NCBI GenBank assembly: GCA_033439795.1
Contig: JAUTDP010000004.1
Span: forward strand, 2,232,001 to 2,296,000
From: Sordaria brevicollis
Taxonomy: Eukaryota > Ascomycota > Sordariomycetes > Sordariales > Sordariaceae
Direction of reading: 5' to 3'
Length of the DNA stretch: 64,000 bases
In this document: in pieces, positions 24,961 to 36,227 of the stretch
How positions within the stretch are numbered: position 1 is the first letter of the stretch
Layout of the letters: every line of letters starts with the position of its first letter
Program-made: the position numbers and the translations under genes
The notes under the pieces: generated by a model
Seen by the model: only the letters and a program-made list of their open reading frames with translations
Database searches by the model: none
Told to the model about the DNA's origin: nothing

Positions 24961-27900
24961 GGCGGCTGTGTGTCGTGTGATATGTCGATATACTCGGATA
25001 TGGAGGTAGAGGTATGGAGGGGAGGTAGAGGCAGTTCAGAAGGCCGGGTTGACTACCGGCGGCGGGGGCAGTAATATGAGGCCGTAGAGGTGTATGGTAA
25101 GAGGCACGATAAGCGATGAAAGCTATAGCTGGCAAAGAGAAAGCTAGCTAGAGGTAGAGAATGAGATGGAAATAATGGACGCTGCTCCTAAATTGAAGCC
25201 AGCTTTCATAATCCGCGGAGTGATGGCTAACAAAAATGAATAAAAGAGTTGTATGGTGTGAAAGGGCTTCAGTTTCATGCAACCATCGCAGGGTACTCTT
25301 GCCAGTTGCGACACGCTGTATTCACGGCGATGAGCCTGCCGGTATGATGATGCCTTGATGCACTTTCACGTCTTTTCTCGGTCTGCCTTTCCTGGTTCCT
25401 GGCATCCTGCATCGGTCATGGTGGGGTAGCTTGTCTGCTTGGAGCATAAAACGCCAGTGCACGTGACGCGGGGCACATTTCAACTTTGCTGTTAGCCTTT
25501 GCATCCTAATTGCACTATAAACACTAACAGACCAGCATAAATTCCCTGAATTCGCGACTCCCACGGACATTGATGTCTCCAAACATCGTGTTCCCAGGGT
25601 CGGTTTTGTTCAATTCTCCTCGGCAGGCCCATCTGGTGGACTCTGATCATCGCCCGCCGATTTTCTCACTGCTTCTCAATCACAAATGATCGAACATTGG
25701 CGGTCCGGAGAGAGCTCCTCACAGAGTCCAACACAAAGCCGGAAGATCGGCAGGTCGGATAACCCTCTTTGACTCTTCCACTTGCTTTGCACAGCCCAAT
25801 CCGGATGGACGCCCAGATGGCAGATTAGAGACCGCCGAGAGATCAGTCATTTCTGATGATGGGTCAGCGGTGTCGTGAGATGCTGGTGTTCGCTTTTTGT
25901 TGAGCAGCAATCATCTTCCATCGCCTTCAGATATATTTTGTATCTTTCCGTTCTTGAACTATCACAGCTCTCGTTGTTAGGACGATGACGTAGTTGGCTC
26001 GTGCTTTCTACGGCGTGTTAAACAGAGTCTTGTTAATGAAGCCATCGTGAACCAGCATCAGCACCAGGAGGCCCGGCTTACACTTAGTCATGTCCATCTC
26101 AAAAGTTCCCTTGGCCGAAGCCATCGTGAAATGAAGGAGTGGATGGAATAACCGAGTGAGCAGATGGTTGGGCTTGGAAATGTTCATCATTGCCATTTTC
26201 ATATATCCGCCTCCGTCTCTCGCATTTCTCACACTGGCCGACTTAACCAACCATCACCAACACTTTCAAACACTGTTGGTACAGTATCGTCTTGGCGGCT
26301 GACCCAGTCTGGTGGCGAGGAGCGGGTTAGCGGGCGCGCGGCCTTGTCCTTAAAACTGTTAGCGCTCTCCGCTTCACGATGCATGTCCCTGTCAAAAATG
26401 TCTGGCGCTTCCCCGGATGCCACGGGTTTACTCCACCAGGACTAACATCGTGAAAGAGCGAGAACCCACTGTGAACGTCAGAGTTCAAACCGGTTCTTGA
26501 ACTATGGTCATCGAGATTCATGATGGTCCTTGTGTTGGCTGTATCTCCTCTTCGGCTCGTCAGAAAGGCGGTCGCGTGGCTTGACTTGAATGTGTGGCCA
26601 CAAGATACACATGCAAACATTTTGAAGACACCAAAAGGGTCCCTCAAGTCCCTGATTCTTTAAAACACATTGCCTTGCTTCAACCGGCGCATGCAGTAAG
26701 AATGCGAGCCCTCAGCAACCTGGGCAAGGGTACTGCTGCCGTTGGCCATTCAGACGCCTTCGAACCGCGGAAGAGGCTTCTCATTTGAGCAACAGTCGGC
26801 CCATGTCTTACTGTGACGGGAGCATCGAGAGCGAACAAGGCGGAGGGCTATGCCATCTCTTTGGTTGAAAGGGTCAAGAGGACCAAGAAAGGGGTCCACC
26901 CCGTCAACTCAACCCCTGGCCATGGCTGGAGATAGAAAGCATGTGTTTGGACTTTGTGAGGAGCGAGTTCTACGAGTGTTGGGGTCTCCAGTGTCTGCCC
27001 CCCTCGTTTACCCCCCATCTTCTCCCAAAAGGTCACTCGTGTCCTTTGTTTCCGCCCAGCAGATTGGTTGACCTCCAATCTCTATGGATGCCGATTCCCG
27101 TCTTCCCTCTCACACAGTCTGCAAAAGTCACACGTCTCTTCTACCCGCCAAGCCGCCGTGGAGCTCGTGGCCGCCATGGCTGCAGCAATGTTTGGTTCCG
27201 TAGGCGGATCGTCCTTCTTGATCTCCGTGTGCCGCTTCCCAGTTGGGTAAGAGAAGGTAGGCATCGGAGACAGCAAGCCTGCACGTCCCCATGCACAAGT
27301 CCCCTTCCCCTCCGCACTTTGCTCTTACTGTGAGAACTGTTTACGGTAGAAAAGAGGGTCCCTTTTTCGGTTGCCGCCCTTGGGATCATATGCTTGGCAT
27401 GGGAAACCGGGGAGACAATCAAATGTGGTCCCTCTCCTTCAAGATTTAAAACTCACGATGGTTCCCAACGTGTGTTGTTCTGTCGTGTAACTCTTTCTCT
27501 CCTCTCATCTTCTTCATCTTCTTCTTTACTTGAATTCACACGTTCCTACATACTAGTGTGGTGGCACTACACAACCCGTCCCATCCACCACTATTCCTAT
27601 CAGTTCGTGACACTTGGTAACACTTGGGTGCCCTGTGTTTTACTAGAGTCACCGGAAGGGATAGAGCATTGCAGAAGAAGGGGTCATTGTCATCGTCATA
27701 ATTGACGTTTATGCTCGTCCATACTTGGCATTGACCACACACGCCTTTGTCCGTGTAAGTGAACACCCCACCCCGATTCGATCCGCATACTTTTGGCCAT
27801 CGTCATGCAAAGCAAGAGCATTTAAGACAGAAACAATTGCACTTTCCCACTTTCTATTCATGTGTCTTGTTAAGTAATTCTCAAAACTGACCATAAATTT

Positions 27901-27974
27901 TAATTGCCAGTGTCCGCCAACACCGAGAAATGTCACATCGGTTTCAGTCCTCATAACACCACCACATATTCGCC
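24961..27974. other. 3-kb intergenic region between divergent genes
   Basis: Lies between listerin (minus) and the HEPDGKY repeat gene (plus). Many overlapping frames occur on both strands, none above 130 codons and none with a recognisable motif. It probably holds two promoters and long leaders; a non-coding transcript cannot be excluded. Confidence 0.45.
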
Positions 27975-30752
27975 ATGTCGTTGACTTCCGCTTCCACCCC
28001 CACTTACCGTGCAGGTTGGGCCAAGGCCTCCTCTCTGGCTTCCGGCGCTGCTGTAGTCCGCCATCAGCACCAGCAAACACGCGGCTTTCGCTTTGGCCGC
28101 CCTGGGTCATCCTACTTTGACGCCGACACCCAAGATGTCTGCCAACGCCAACGCCGAATTCGCTACAAATACTTCCAGACTTTGAACCGCCGACTTTCCT
28201 GGGAGCAGCACCCCCTGGCTGAGGATACAAAGACGACGCTCAAGCGCATGTCCAAGGACTATTGGTACCCCGTTGAGCAACATAATTCTGCGCGGAGACA
28301 TGCGGACGAGGAAATTGCTGCCAACACCATCAACAACCCAACCGGCATTCGCCCAGGCCAAAATATCGAAGATGTTGAGCGAGCACCCCTCGAGGACTTG
28401 CTATTCGGAGATGCCAAGGGCCAGACCAAGACAAAGGCAGAGGCTTCTTTCGAAAAGTCAAAGCGCAACCGGGGCAACAAGAACAAGAACAAGTCGGTGA
28501 AAGCGGAGTCGGACTATGTCATTGATCCTATCACCAACCGAAAGATTCTCCAATCGGCCACATTGGGTCTCGACAGCAAGACCCCGTCATCCAGTCCTTA
28601 CACGTCTCAATTCACCAACCTCAGCCCTCCAGAACTGGACGCTTCAAACCCCATTTTCTACGATGGCCCACCACCAGAAGCGGAACTCAAGTTCTACAGT
28701 CAGGTTAAGATCGATGACGCACCATGGAACCCAATCGACCCAGCTTCTGCCATGACTCTTTCCGATGTACTACTCAAGGATACATCCGCCCCTGACTTGT
28801 TGAACACTCTCTCATCCAACCAGGCTCAAGTGTCTTGGCACCCTAACACGGGAATCGCCGCGACCACAGCCGCTGTACCGCCATTGGGTTCCCAACCGCA
28901 ACCGGTAGTTCCCGAAGCAACTGAGACCTTCAAGCCCCAGGCACAGCAGGAATCGACGTCCGGTGAGCTCAGCAAGTACGGGCCTGTTAGGGCAAGCGAA
29001 CCTGATGGCAAGTACAAGAACAACACAGAGCCAGTCGCCAGCCAGTCCGAACTTGGGAAATACGACGCCGTTCGCAGCCATGAACCGGATGGAAAGTACA
29101 AGCAGGTCTCGGAGGAGAATGTCAACAAGGTGGAACTAGGCCAGTACGGTGCCGTCCGCAGTCACGAACCCGACGGCAAGTACAAGCGGCAGAAAGAGTT
29201 TACCAACACTTCAGAGTACGATCCGGCGGAGTTGGCCCAGTACGACGCAGTCCGTGCTCACGAGCCCGATGGCAAGTACAAGAAGGAAAAGACATTCACC
29301 AACACCCAGGAATACGACCCAGCCGAATTGGCCGAATACGTTCCAGTCCGCAGCCATGAACCTGATGGCATGTACAAGAAGGAGAAGACAGTTAACAACT
29401 ATGACGAGTACGACCCAGAAGAGCTGGCCAAGTACGACGCTGTTCGTGCCCATGAGCCGGACGGTATGTACAAGAAAGAGAAAGAATTCACCAATACTTC
29501 GGAATACGACCCGGAGGAACTAGCTCTGTATGAGGACGGTGTTCGCGCCCACGAGCCCGACGGGATGTACAAGAAGGAAAAGGAGTTTACAAACTACTCC
29601 GAGTACGACCCCGCCGAGCTGGCCAGCTACGGTGCCTTCCGCGCTCATGAGCCGGATGGCATGTACAAGAAAGAGAAATCTTACACCAATTATTCCGAAT
29701 ATGAGGATTTGGACACGTACGATAAGCCATTCCTCAGCCACGAGCCCGATGGGAAGTACGCTGCTGAGATGGCTCGCGCCCAGCCGGCGAGATCCGAACC
29801 CAAGGTGTTGAAGGAGCTCCGCGAGCGTCAGCAGCAGCCTGCCAGCGACGCAGCTTGGGATGCCCACTGCCAGACCAACGCGGCCGAGGAGGCCAAGGTA
29901 GCAGAGGAACTGTCCCAGTACGGTGCCTTCAGGAGCCACGAGCCCGATGGCAAGTACGCCGCTGCTGCTCAGGGGCAGAAGCCTGCATATGACGCTGCCG
30001 CTGATGAAGAGAATGCACTCGAAGCGTTTACCTATGAGGATGCCCAGACAACCACTTCCGCCAGCACCCAAACCACCTCCGAACCAACCCTATACAAGAT
30101 CCTCGCCTTCAATCCCGACACCCAAACCGTCGAGGCAGCCGACACAACCTCCACCGTCCTCCCCTCCACTTCTGCCACCGGCTCCCCTACCTCTTCCCCC
30201 GCCGACGTCATCCCCCGCATGACCAACATCTCCAAATTCCTCCCCTACTTCGCCCGTCTCGAGTCCGAAGGGTTCGAAATCGCTGCGGGGTCAGGGGACG
30301 TCCTCGTCTTTCGCAAGGTCCGCGACGCTGTTACCCCTGAGCCTTCTATCACAGCAACTGGCACAACCGGTAGTGCGAGACAAGCAGTCGCGGCTAACGG
30401 CGCCCCTCTCAACCCCATCGACATGACAGGCGGTAGCAGGAGGGATTACCACCACGTCGCTGCCGGAAGGTTCGCTAGTCCGACGGGGTTTGTCAACTAC
30501 AACTTGCCTAGTGCAGCTGGTGCTGTTAATCAGGCTAAGGTTCATTATGAACAGCCTGCGTCTGCTTTTGAGGGTCAGCAGGAGCACCACCAGCAGCAGC
30601 AAGAACAGAAGCAGGGAAAGAAGAAGGGAAGCTTTCCTAAGCGAGCGGTGATGGGTGCTGCGTGGGTTGTTGGTGGTGCGTATTCCGTGGGGGTGGTGAG
30701 GGAGTATTTCAGGACTGGGGGTGTGGATGGGAAGGGGCATAAGGGTCTCTAA
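27975..30752 (+). CDS. Unrecognised HEPDG[KM]Y tandem-repeat protein, probably mitochondrial
   Basis: Single-exon 925-aa protein; I do not recognise a named function. The N-terminus is basic and hydroxylated (SSLASGAAVVRHQHQQTRGF), like a mitochondrial presequence. It is followed by a conserved-looking block with RRIRYKYFQTLNRRLSW. The centre has about ten repeats built on HEPDG[KM]Y, six or so at a 32-residue period (ELAxYDAVRAHEPDGKYKKE, then FTNTSEYDPA). The repeats are rich in Lys, Glu and Tyr. A Ser/Thr/Pro region and MTNISKFLPYFARLESEGFE follow. Near the C-terminus KRAVMGAAWVVGGAYSVGVV is a possible membrane helix. The repeats lie within one open frame, so selection has kept them in phase. 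Confidence 0.85.
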   Translation: MSLTSASTPTYRAGWAKASSLASGAAVVRHQHQQTRGFRFGRPGSSYFDADTQDVCQRQRRIRYKYFQTLNRRLSWEQHPLAEDTKTTLKRMSKDYWYPVEQHNSARRHADEEIAANTINNPTGIRPGQNIEDVERAPLEDLLFGDAKGQTKTKAEASFEKSKRNRGNKNKNKSVKAESDYVIDPITNRKILQSATLGLDSKTPSSSPYTSQFTNLSPPELDASNPIFYDGPPPEAELKFYSQVKIDDAPWNPIDPASAMTLSDVLLKDTSAPDLLNTLSSNQAQVSWHPNTGIAATTAAVPPLGSQPQPVVPEATETFKPQAQQESTSGELSKYGPVRASEPDGKYKNNTEPVASQSELGKYDAVRSHEPDGKYKQVSEENVNKVELGQYGAVRSHEPDGKYKRQKEFTNTSEYDPAELAQYDAVRAHEPDGKYKKEKTFTNTQEYDPAELAEYVPVRSHEPDGMYKKEKTVNNYDEYDPEELAKYDAVRAHEPDGMYKKEKEFTNTSEYDPEELALYEDGVRAHEPDGMYKKEKEFTNYSEYDPAELASYGAFRAHEPDGMYKKEKSYTNYSEYEDLDTYDKPFLSHEPDGKYAAEMARAQPARSEPKVLKELRERQQQPASDAAWDAHCQTNAAEEAKVAEELSQYGAFRSHEPDGKYAAAAQGQKPAYDAAADEENALEAFTYEDAQTTTSASTQTTSEPTLYKILAFNPDTQTVEAADTTSTVLPSTSATGSPTSSPADVIPRMTNISKFLPYFARLESEGFEIAAGSGDVLVFRKVRDAVTPEPSITATGTTGSARQAVAANGAPLNPIDMTGGSRRDYHHVAAGRFASPTGFVNYNLPSAAGAVNQAKVHYEQPASAFEGQQEHHQQQQEQKQGKKKGSFPKRAVMGAAWVVGGAYSVGVVREYFRTGGVDGKGHKGL
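28956..29760 (+). repeat. In-frame tandem repeats coding HEPDG[KM]Y units
   Basis: Nine consecutive units; the core copies are 96 bp long (32 codons). A tenth, isolated unit lies near 29908-29960. Unit DNA differs at many synonymous sites, so the array is old or has been protected from homogenisation. Confidence 0.8.
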
Positions 30753-31537
30753 ACCCAAGGGTTTTTCTTTTGTTGGTTGAGTAAACGATTATGATCATGA
30801 GTGGCGTTTTGGGATTGGTTTCTTTTTCGGCATTTTTCATCTTTAGTTTTCTTCACGCGGCGATATAGTCGTTACTGTCTGTCGCTGCAGACAAGTTTTA
30901 ACATCATCATTACCATGGTTGGAAACATCGGACATGGAAGGATAAGGAGCACTACGGGTTACGGATACCATACCTAGCAATTATCGCTAAAGCAAGCATA
31001 CAGTAGCATACTCTCGTTGATACATGGATAGGACAATTGACGCATGGATCAATGAATGCTTTAGAGAATGCGTGATACAAAATACAGGCGCCTAACTCCC
31101 GGTTGAGTGAGGGTCATGATAGTAGTACAAGGTACGTCATTTTAGGAATCATCCGATTTCCCCTCCTCAGGTCATCAGCCGAAAATCCAAGTGCTCTCTC
31201 TACAACTCGCTCCTTCGTGCTATCGCCGTTTTTGCAGGATAGAAAAAAAAAAAAAAAAACCCAAAGCCCAATTAACCCCATGTGACTTCTTTCCGTCGCT
31301 TGTCGAATTGCAATCTGATTCCCATGTTCCAACGTTTCCCTCGCCCATAATGCTTGATCCAATGCCGTTTTAATCCCATCCCACATCCATCTCATAGTCT
31401 CATGTCGTCTCATGTCGTAGCGTATCTTATCTTCCGAATGCCCATGTTGGTGAATATTCCAGTCGCTTCTGCATCTCCTTCCTCATCGCCATTGCCGTTT
31501 CCCATGTTCAGGAGGTCATGTTGAGTGTAGCCGGGTT
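30753..31537. other. Intergenic between convergent genes
   Basis: 3' regions of the repeat gene (plus) and the small Ser/Thr-rich gene (minus). It contains an A-run near 31240-31259 and nothing else I can name. Confidence 0.5.
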
Positions 31538-31870
31538 TTAATACCCAGTGTGCCCTTCTTCAGTGAAACCTTCTTGTCCTTCAAGTCTTGCACTACCGCC
31601 CGTCGACCCACTCCGGCTCTGCATCAAGTGCTTGTACTCCTCGTTGGACCAGCTTTGGCGGCGGTCGAGTTTGGGTTGCCATGTGCTGGTATTGTTCATC
31701 GCTTTCTGGGCATATGCGTCTGTGGAAGAGGAGTTGGATGAGGTGGATTTGCTTCTAGCCTTGGTTGAAGTGGGTGAGGTGGTGGTGGTTGGGGATTTGG
31801 TGAGGTTGGTGGTGAGGTCGGTATAGGCGGGGGAGGTGATGATGGCTGTGGGGGTTGTTTTGGTGGACAT
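31538..31870 (-). CDS. Small Ser/Thr-rich hypothetical protein
   Basis: A 110-aa protein starting at MSTKTTPTAIITS. The frame stays open upstream to 32188, but that extension is low-complexity (KTKTKTKTNK) and looks like leader sequence, so the internal ATG was chosen. The first half is Thr/Ser-rich and disordered. The second half carries WQPKLDRRQSWSNEEYKHLM, an RRQSW-type motif I associate with small stress- or development-linked fungal proteins of unknown role, and it ends in a Gly/Glu-rich tail. Function is not assigned. Confidence 0.6.
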   Translation of the reverse strand: MSTKTTPTAIITSPAYTDLTTNLTKSPTTTTSPTSTKARSKSTSSNSSSTDAYAQKAMNNTSTWQPKLDRRQSWSNEEYKHLMQSRSGSTGGSARLEGQEGFTEEGHTGY

Positions 31871-33033
31871 TTTGTCGAGATTTATGTAGTTGTATTGACG
31901 GTTGGGCTTGGGTTGGTTTGATATTGTTGGTGGTAGAGGTTGTTGGTGGTGGTAATCGATGAGGTTTTTGTTGGTTTTGGTTTTAGTTTTGGTTTTGGAG
32001 TAGGGTTGTAAAAGATTCAGAGTCTTGTAACTGAAAAGATGTCTCTCGAAGTTCTTGAAGTGTTTTCCGTTCTTGATGTTGCTTTGGGTATCAAGAGTTT
32101 CGGAGGAAAGTGCAGTGTTGTCGCTGCCTGATGTTTCGCTTAATGCTGTGGTTGTAACTTCCAGATGGAATGTTGTAGTATGAGACAAGATGTTACAAGA
32201 GAAAATAAGTCAGTCAAAAGCCGGATGCGACACACCCATTTATCTTTTTCCATCTCTCTCAGCCGAGTGTCGGGAATGGTCTGACGTATTATTATCACAT
32301 AGATCCCCACATCGAGCTATTCTCCTCACCGGAGTTAGACGAGACGAGAGGCTGGAGGCGATCAATCCCGACCCCTCTCACCTCATTGTGCATCTCGAAG
32401 GTTGCCACATTGTTGGACAATTGGACAATCAACTTCCAATGAACTGACAGAAAATGAGATGATTGCACAATTGGGTGGTGATACACAACAGGTGAGGTTC
32501 TGACCGAGAAGCTCTTATCGGCGTAAGTTACGTATGACAGCTGCTTATCGGTCCACTCGCTGTAGGGCTGGTCGATTAAGGGCTCCACCCTTCCCGTCTT
32601 TGACCGGTCCTGCCGCTGGAGATCGACGTGAACCCCCTGTAAATGGAGGCGTTTTAGTGGAACTGGAGGACCCTGATGGCGGAGTGAGGTGACGTTTTCT
32701 GCCATTTTTTTTGTCGTTTTCGTTTTTCTGTCAAATTGCACAAACATTTATTTTCTTCAACCCTCTTTGATACCATTGTTGATGACATTGGGAGATTTGG
32801 TCTGGCATGAATACGAAGAGATTATGTACAAGAAAACTGCCCTTTTTCCACCTTGACATCGAGATCCGACGAGACCGGGCCTCGACGCCGCTGACGGTCA
32901 CCGGTCACCGGGTCAACCTCACGATGTTTTGATCATGACCTTAGCCGAATCACGGAACAACCCCTCACGTCCGAATACCGACGCCGACATCGCACAGCAC
33001 CACTCCCAAGTCTCGACCACTCGCTTAAAATCG
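31871..33033. other. Intergenic region
   Basis: Promoter and leader of the small minus-strand gene, then the 3' region of the membrane-protein gene. The open frame continuing to 32188 is discussed with the small gene. No other element is seen. Confidence 0.45.
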
Positions 33034-34116
33034 TCACCGGCTCCCAACAGTCCTCACCTCGGTAAACCTTCCCGGCCCTCCCTCCTCCTCGATCCGCCAT
33101 GCATCCGGTAAACTCCTCACACTCGCCCACCCAATACTGCCCTTTAACGACCCCAAAGTGTTACGATGTGACGCCCAGTAACGTCTCGGACTTCTCAACA
33201 CAATCGGCACTGTTTCTCCCTCCCTTGACTTCAACGATAAAGACTCTGGGATTTCCGGCAACGCCTTCTCCGAACTATAAACACTAGACGTAACCCTCGT
33301 CGTCGAACACCGCAGAGGCGAAAACGTCTTTTTCGGTTCCTGAATCAACACTGCCACTGCTGCCATACAACCGGGGTCATTGGGTTTTTCGCCAAAGGAT
33401 TCGCGGATTGATCGTCGAGCTTTGAGCGAGGAGGGCATCCGTCGATGGTATTGGTTAGTTCTGCCAGTTGTCAAGAAGAGGTTCGACATTCGGGACATCC
33501 AGGGTGGACGAAAGATTGGCGGGTCACCGATGCCTTGCCCGTCGAGTTCAACGGGGGAGGGGTTTATGGCTGCTTGTCCCATGTCTCTAACGTCTTGTAT
33601 GTTGCCTGGAGGTGGAGGCGGGGGTATCTCTGGGTGATCCAATTTCGCACCGGCAACGAGGCGGTCAGTCGGCAGCAGCGAGCTGGAACTATCCGAGCGT
33701 TTGACTTTACGATAACTGTTGCCCTTCCGTAAGAGGGCAGACAGGGACAAAGAGGAGGGCCAGCGTAGTCGTGGAAGGCTTGGTCTTGCCTTGCCATCCC
33801 CGCGTTTTCTTCGTCGCCTGCTGATGAGGACATAGGACAGGATCCAGATCATGACGGCTGCCGACAGGCTGAGGAGCAGGATCAGGGTTATGCTTGACCC
33901 ATGCTTCTTGGTTCCGGTATTAGTATCGTCTGATTCTGTGTCGCTAGACTTGGTGAGTGGAGGCGTGATGGCTGTTGGGAGCCCCGATATCATTGTTGTC
34001 CATGTCGCCTGGGTCGGTAATGATGGGTCGAACTTCGTAGGGTTGGGTGCTGGTTTGCTGTCTGTGAGCAAGACCTCTGAATCGTCTCTCCGGACCATGG
34101 TAGCGAATGTTTCCAT
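33034..34116 (-). CDS. Single-pass membrane protein, unrecognised
   Basis: 360 aa from MET at 34116. An N-terminal Thr/Pro-rich stretch of about 75 residues is followed by one membrane helix (about 77-99, ITLILLLSLSAAVMIWILSY) and a strongly basic stop-transfer RRRRKRGDGK. The cytosolic tail of about 255 residues contains a PPPPPP run and is Ser/Arg-rich. The layout is that of fungal type-I surface proteins. The frame stays open upstream to about 34255 without an ATG, so a 5' exon with a signal peptide may be missing; the true start is uncertain. No family was recognised. Confidence 0.65.
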   Translation of the reverse strand: METFATMVRRDDSEVLLTDSKPAPNPTKFDPSLPTQATWTTMISGLPTAITPPLTKSSDTESDDTNTGTKKHGSSITLILLLSLSAAVMIWILSYVLISRRRRKRGDGKARPSLPRLRWPSSLSLSALLRKGNSYRKVKRSDSSSSLLPTDRLVAGAKLDHPEIPPPPPPGNIQDVRDMGQAAINPSPVELDGQGIGDPPIFRPPWMSRMSNLFLTTGRTNQYHRRMPSSLKARRSIRESFGEKPNDPGCMAAVAVLIQEPKKTFSPLRCSTTRVTSSVYSSEKALPEIPESLSLKSREGETVPIVLRSPRRYWASHRNTLGSLKGSIGWASVRSLPDAWRIEEEGGPGRFTEVRTVGSR

Positions 34117-36227
34117 GATCGGGGGAGTGGTCGGTGTCGTCGCTGACTTGCAAAATCGGTCGACGATGAGTTGGATGTGGAGGTCGTTGTGTCGAGTCCA
34201 CGTTCGGTTAAGTTGATGACTATCAAGTCTGAGCTGATAGATTGCGGATCAAGTGAACTGCCTCACATGAGCTCAGGCTAGCTTCTGCTCGTTGAGCTCG
34301 TGTTCGAAGATTGGTTCTGAAATCCGTGCCAGTTGCTGTGTTTGATGATGCAAATGAAAGGAGAAGGCACAGATGGCAGGTCGGTCTTTGGCACTGCTCG
34401 GTATTAGGTGTCGTTGGTCGATGACGGTCGGGGTTATCTGGTCAAGGCCTGCTTGACATTCCGGTTTTATCGACAGAGGAAAAGAACGTAATTCGAGGTA
34501 GAACCGGAGATCCTCACACCTCAAGTGGGTGTGTTCAAGAAAGAAGTTGCCTGGAGAAGCTGAACATGAACGCCAGGCAACGGGACAACTCAGGAACAGA
34601 ATATGGTAATGCGGCCGACGTTCATCAAGATAAGGGGTCAATATTCCCACATATCGATCATGTGGTGATGGTTTCTTGCCACCTTTTTCTCCCGATGTTG
34701 ATGCGCAGAGTCGTGGCGCAGCTCTTCAGACTCAGACTCAAACCCCCAACAACACATGCTCGAGGAGGCACACGCGGCCCCCATTATGACTTGGGCTCTA
34801 CTATCACAGCATCATCACTTTCAGTTCGTCAATCCGCATATCAACTATTCAATCGCCCCTTAAGTCTATTAACGACCGCGCTATCTGTTTCATACGTACC
34901 TGATCGAGGGGTCTTCACTGGTGGCCATAGAGCATCAATGGCTCTCACCCATTCATCTCTTCATCGTTCAATCGGCACATCCTATCTCATCATTCCCATT
35001 CTCTCCCACGCCTCATTTCTTACAATTCCTTTAAAGAAGCCTTCAACTCCTTATCAACAACATCTTTCATACCTTGGCAGGAGTAGCAAAACATTACATG
35101 CGCTCAATCCTCAATCTTGTGCCCCCGACACCAGGAACGAGGTTTCAGGGGCGCGTGGCGCAGAATGAGAGAGTAAGGCGAACTCAGCTGTCATCCAGTG
35201 TAACGCTGAACGAGCGTGAAGTAGGTGTAGGGCTGATTCAGCAATTCAGCTTCAGCTGTAACGTCATGAACTACCTTCCAAAAGAAGAAGAAGGCAGCCT
35301 TAGGTTGCAACCTTTAAGGCGTTTTTACGTGTGGAAGGTTATGGGCAGGTGGTTGAACCTGTGGGAAATGGCGGCGTGAGAGGGTTGTTTTATCATGAAG
35401 CTGGGGGCAGAGAAATGGATGTGTCCGTCTGGTAGGGCTGCGCAGGCAGAAACATAAGATTAGGTAGCTCTGAATCTTGTGTGTTCTGAAGTCTTGGACG
35501 ATCTTGGAAGGCCATTAGAAAGCGGGTTCAAATTCTCTCTAGCAAGGCGCGGTGTGTGAGATCAAGTGGTTAGCCGTTTAGTCGGTAGCTGTCACCGAAT
35601 AGATGACAAACAGATCCTGAAGCACGACTGACCGCCACTCGTTTTCTGGACTTACACGTCTGAGGGTATGTGTGTTTCCTACAGCATCTTGGCTTTTTTG
35701 TTCGTGGTCTCTCGCATGCTCAATACGGCGCTATCCGGGGCCAAACCGGCAGAACACATGCTGCCCGTCTTGTGGAAAGATTTCCATCGTTTGGTCTCCG
35801 GGCAGCAAACGAAGCCAAAGTAAAGAGTCAATACCGCTCTTCTCTTGCTACGCGCTTGCCATACTGGCCGTTTGCGTTTTCTTTCTTTGCCAAAGATGAC
35901 AAGCCGGTGCCGATGCGGACATCCATCTCCGTATGAGGAAGGCACGACGGGGTCTATGTGGGTGAAACTTTCGGCTCTACATCCAAGCATATACTGAGAG
36001 GAAGTACCGGTATTTCTACTCCGTGTTGAGGAGTCTTCCGCTTCCATCGGTTTTCTTCCCTCGCTGTCACCAGAGAATCCAGCTCTGAACTATTATCCTC
36101 TATCCAGCCCTGTAAACTATTTGATTCAGATCGACTTCAACTCCCATCACTTAGCTACGACAGCGACCTTGCTTCACCAGATTGCCTGCCACACCTTCTC
36201 TCATTTCTCAGTCGACAACAGCCCACA
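34117..36227. other. Intergenic region, 2.1 kb
   Basis: May hold an unseen 5' exon of the membrane-protein gene near its left end and the promoter of the next gene at its right end. The 200-codon plus frame at 34566-35168 has no family features and is not called. Confidence 0.4.

Noticed and set aside
34566..35168. 200-codon plus frame
   Set aside because: No family features, Ser/Leu-rich random composition and no splice or promoter support.
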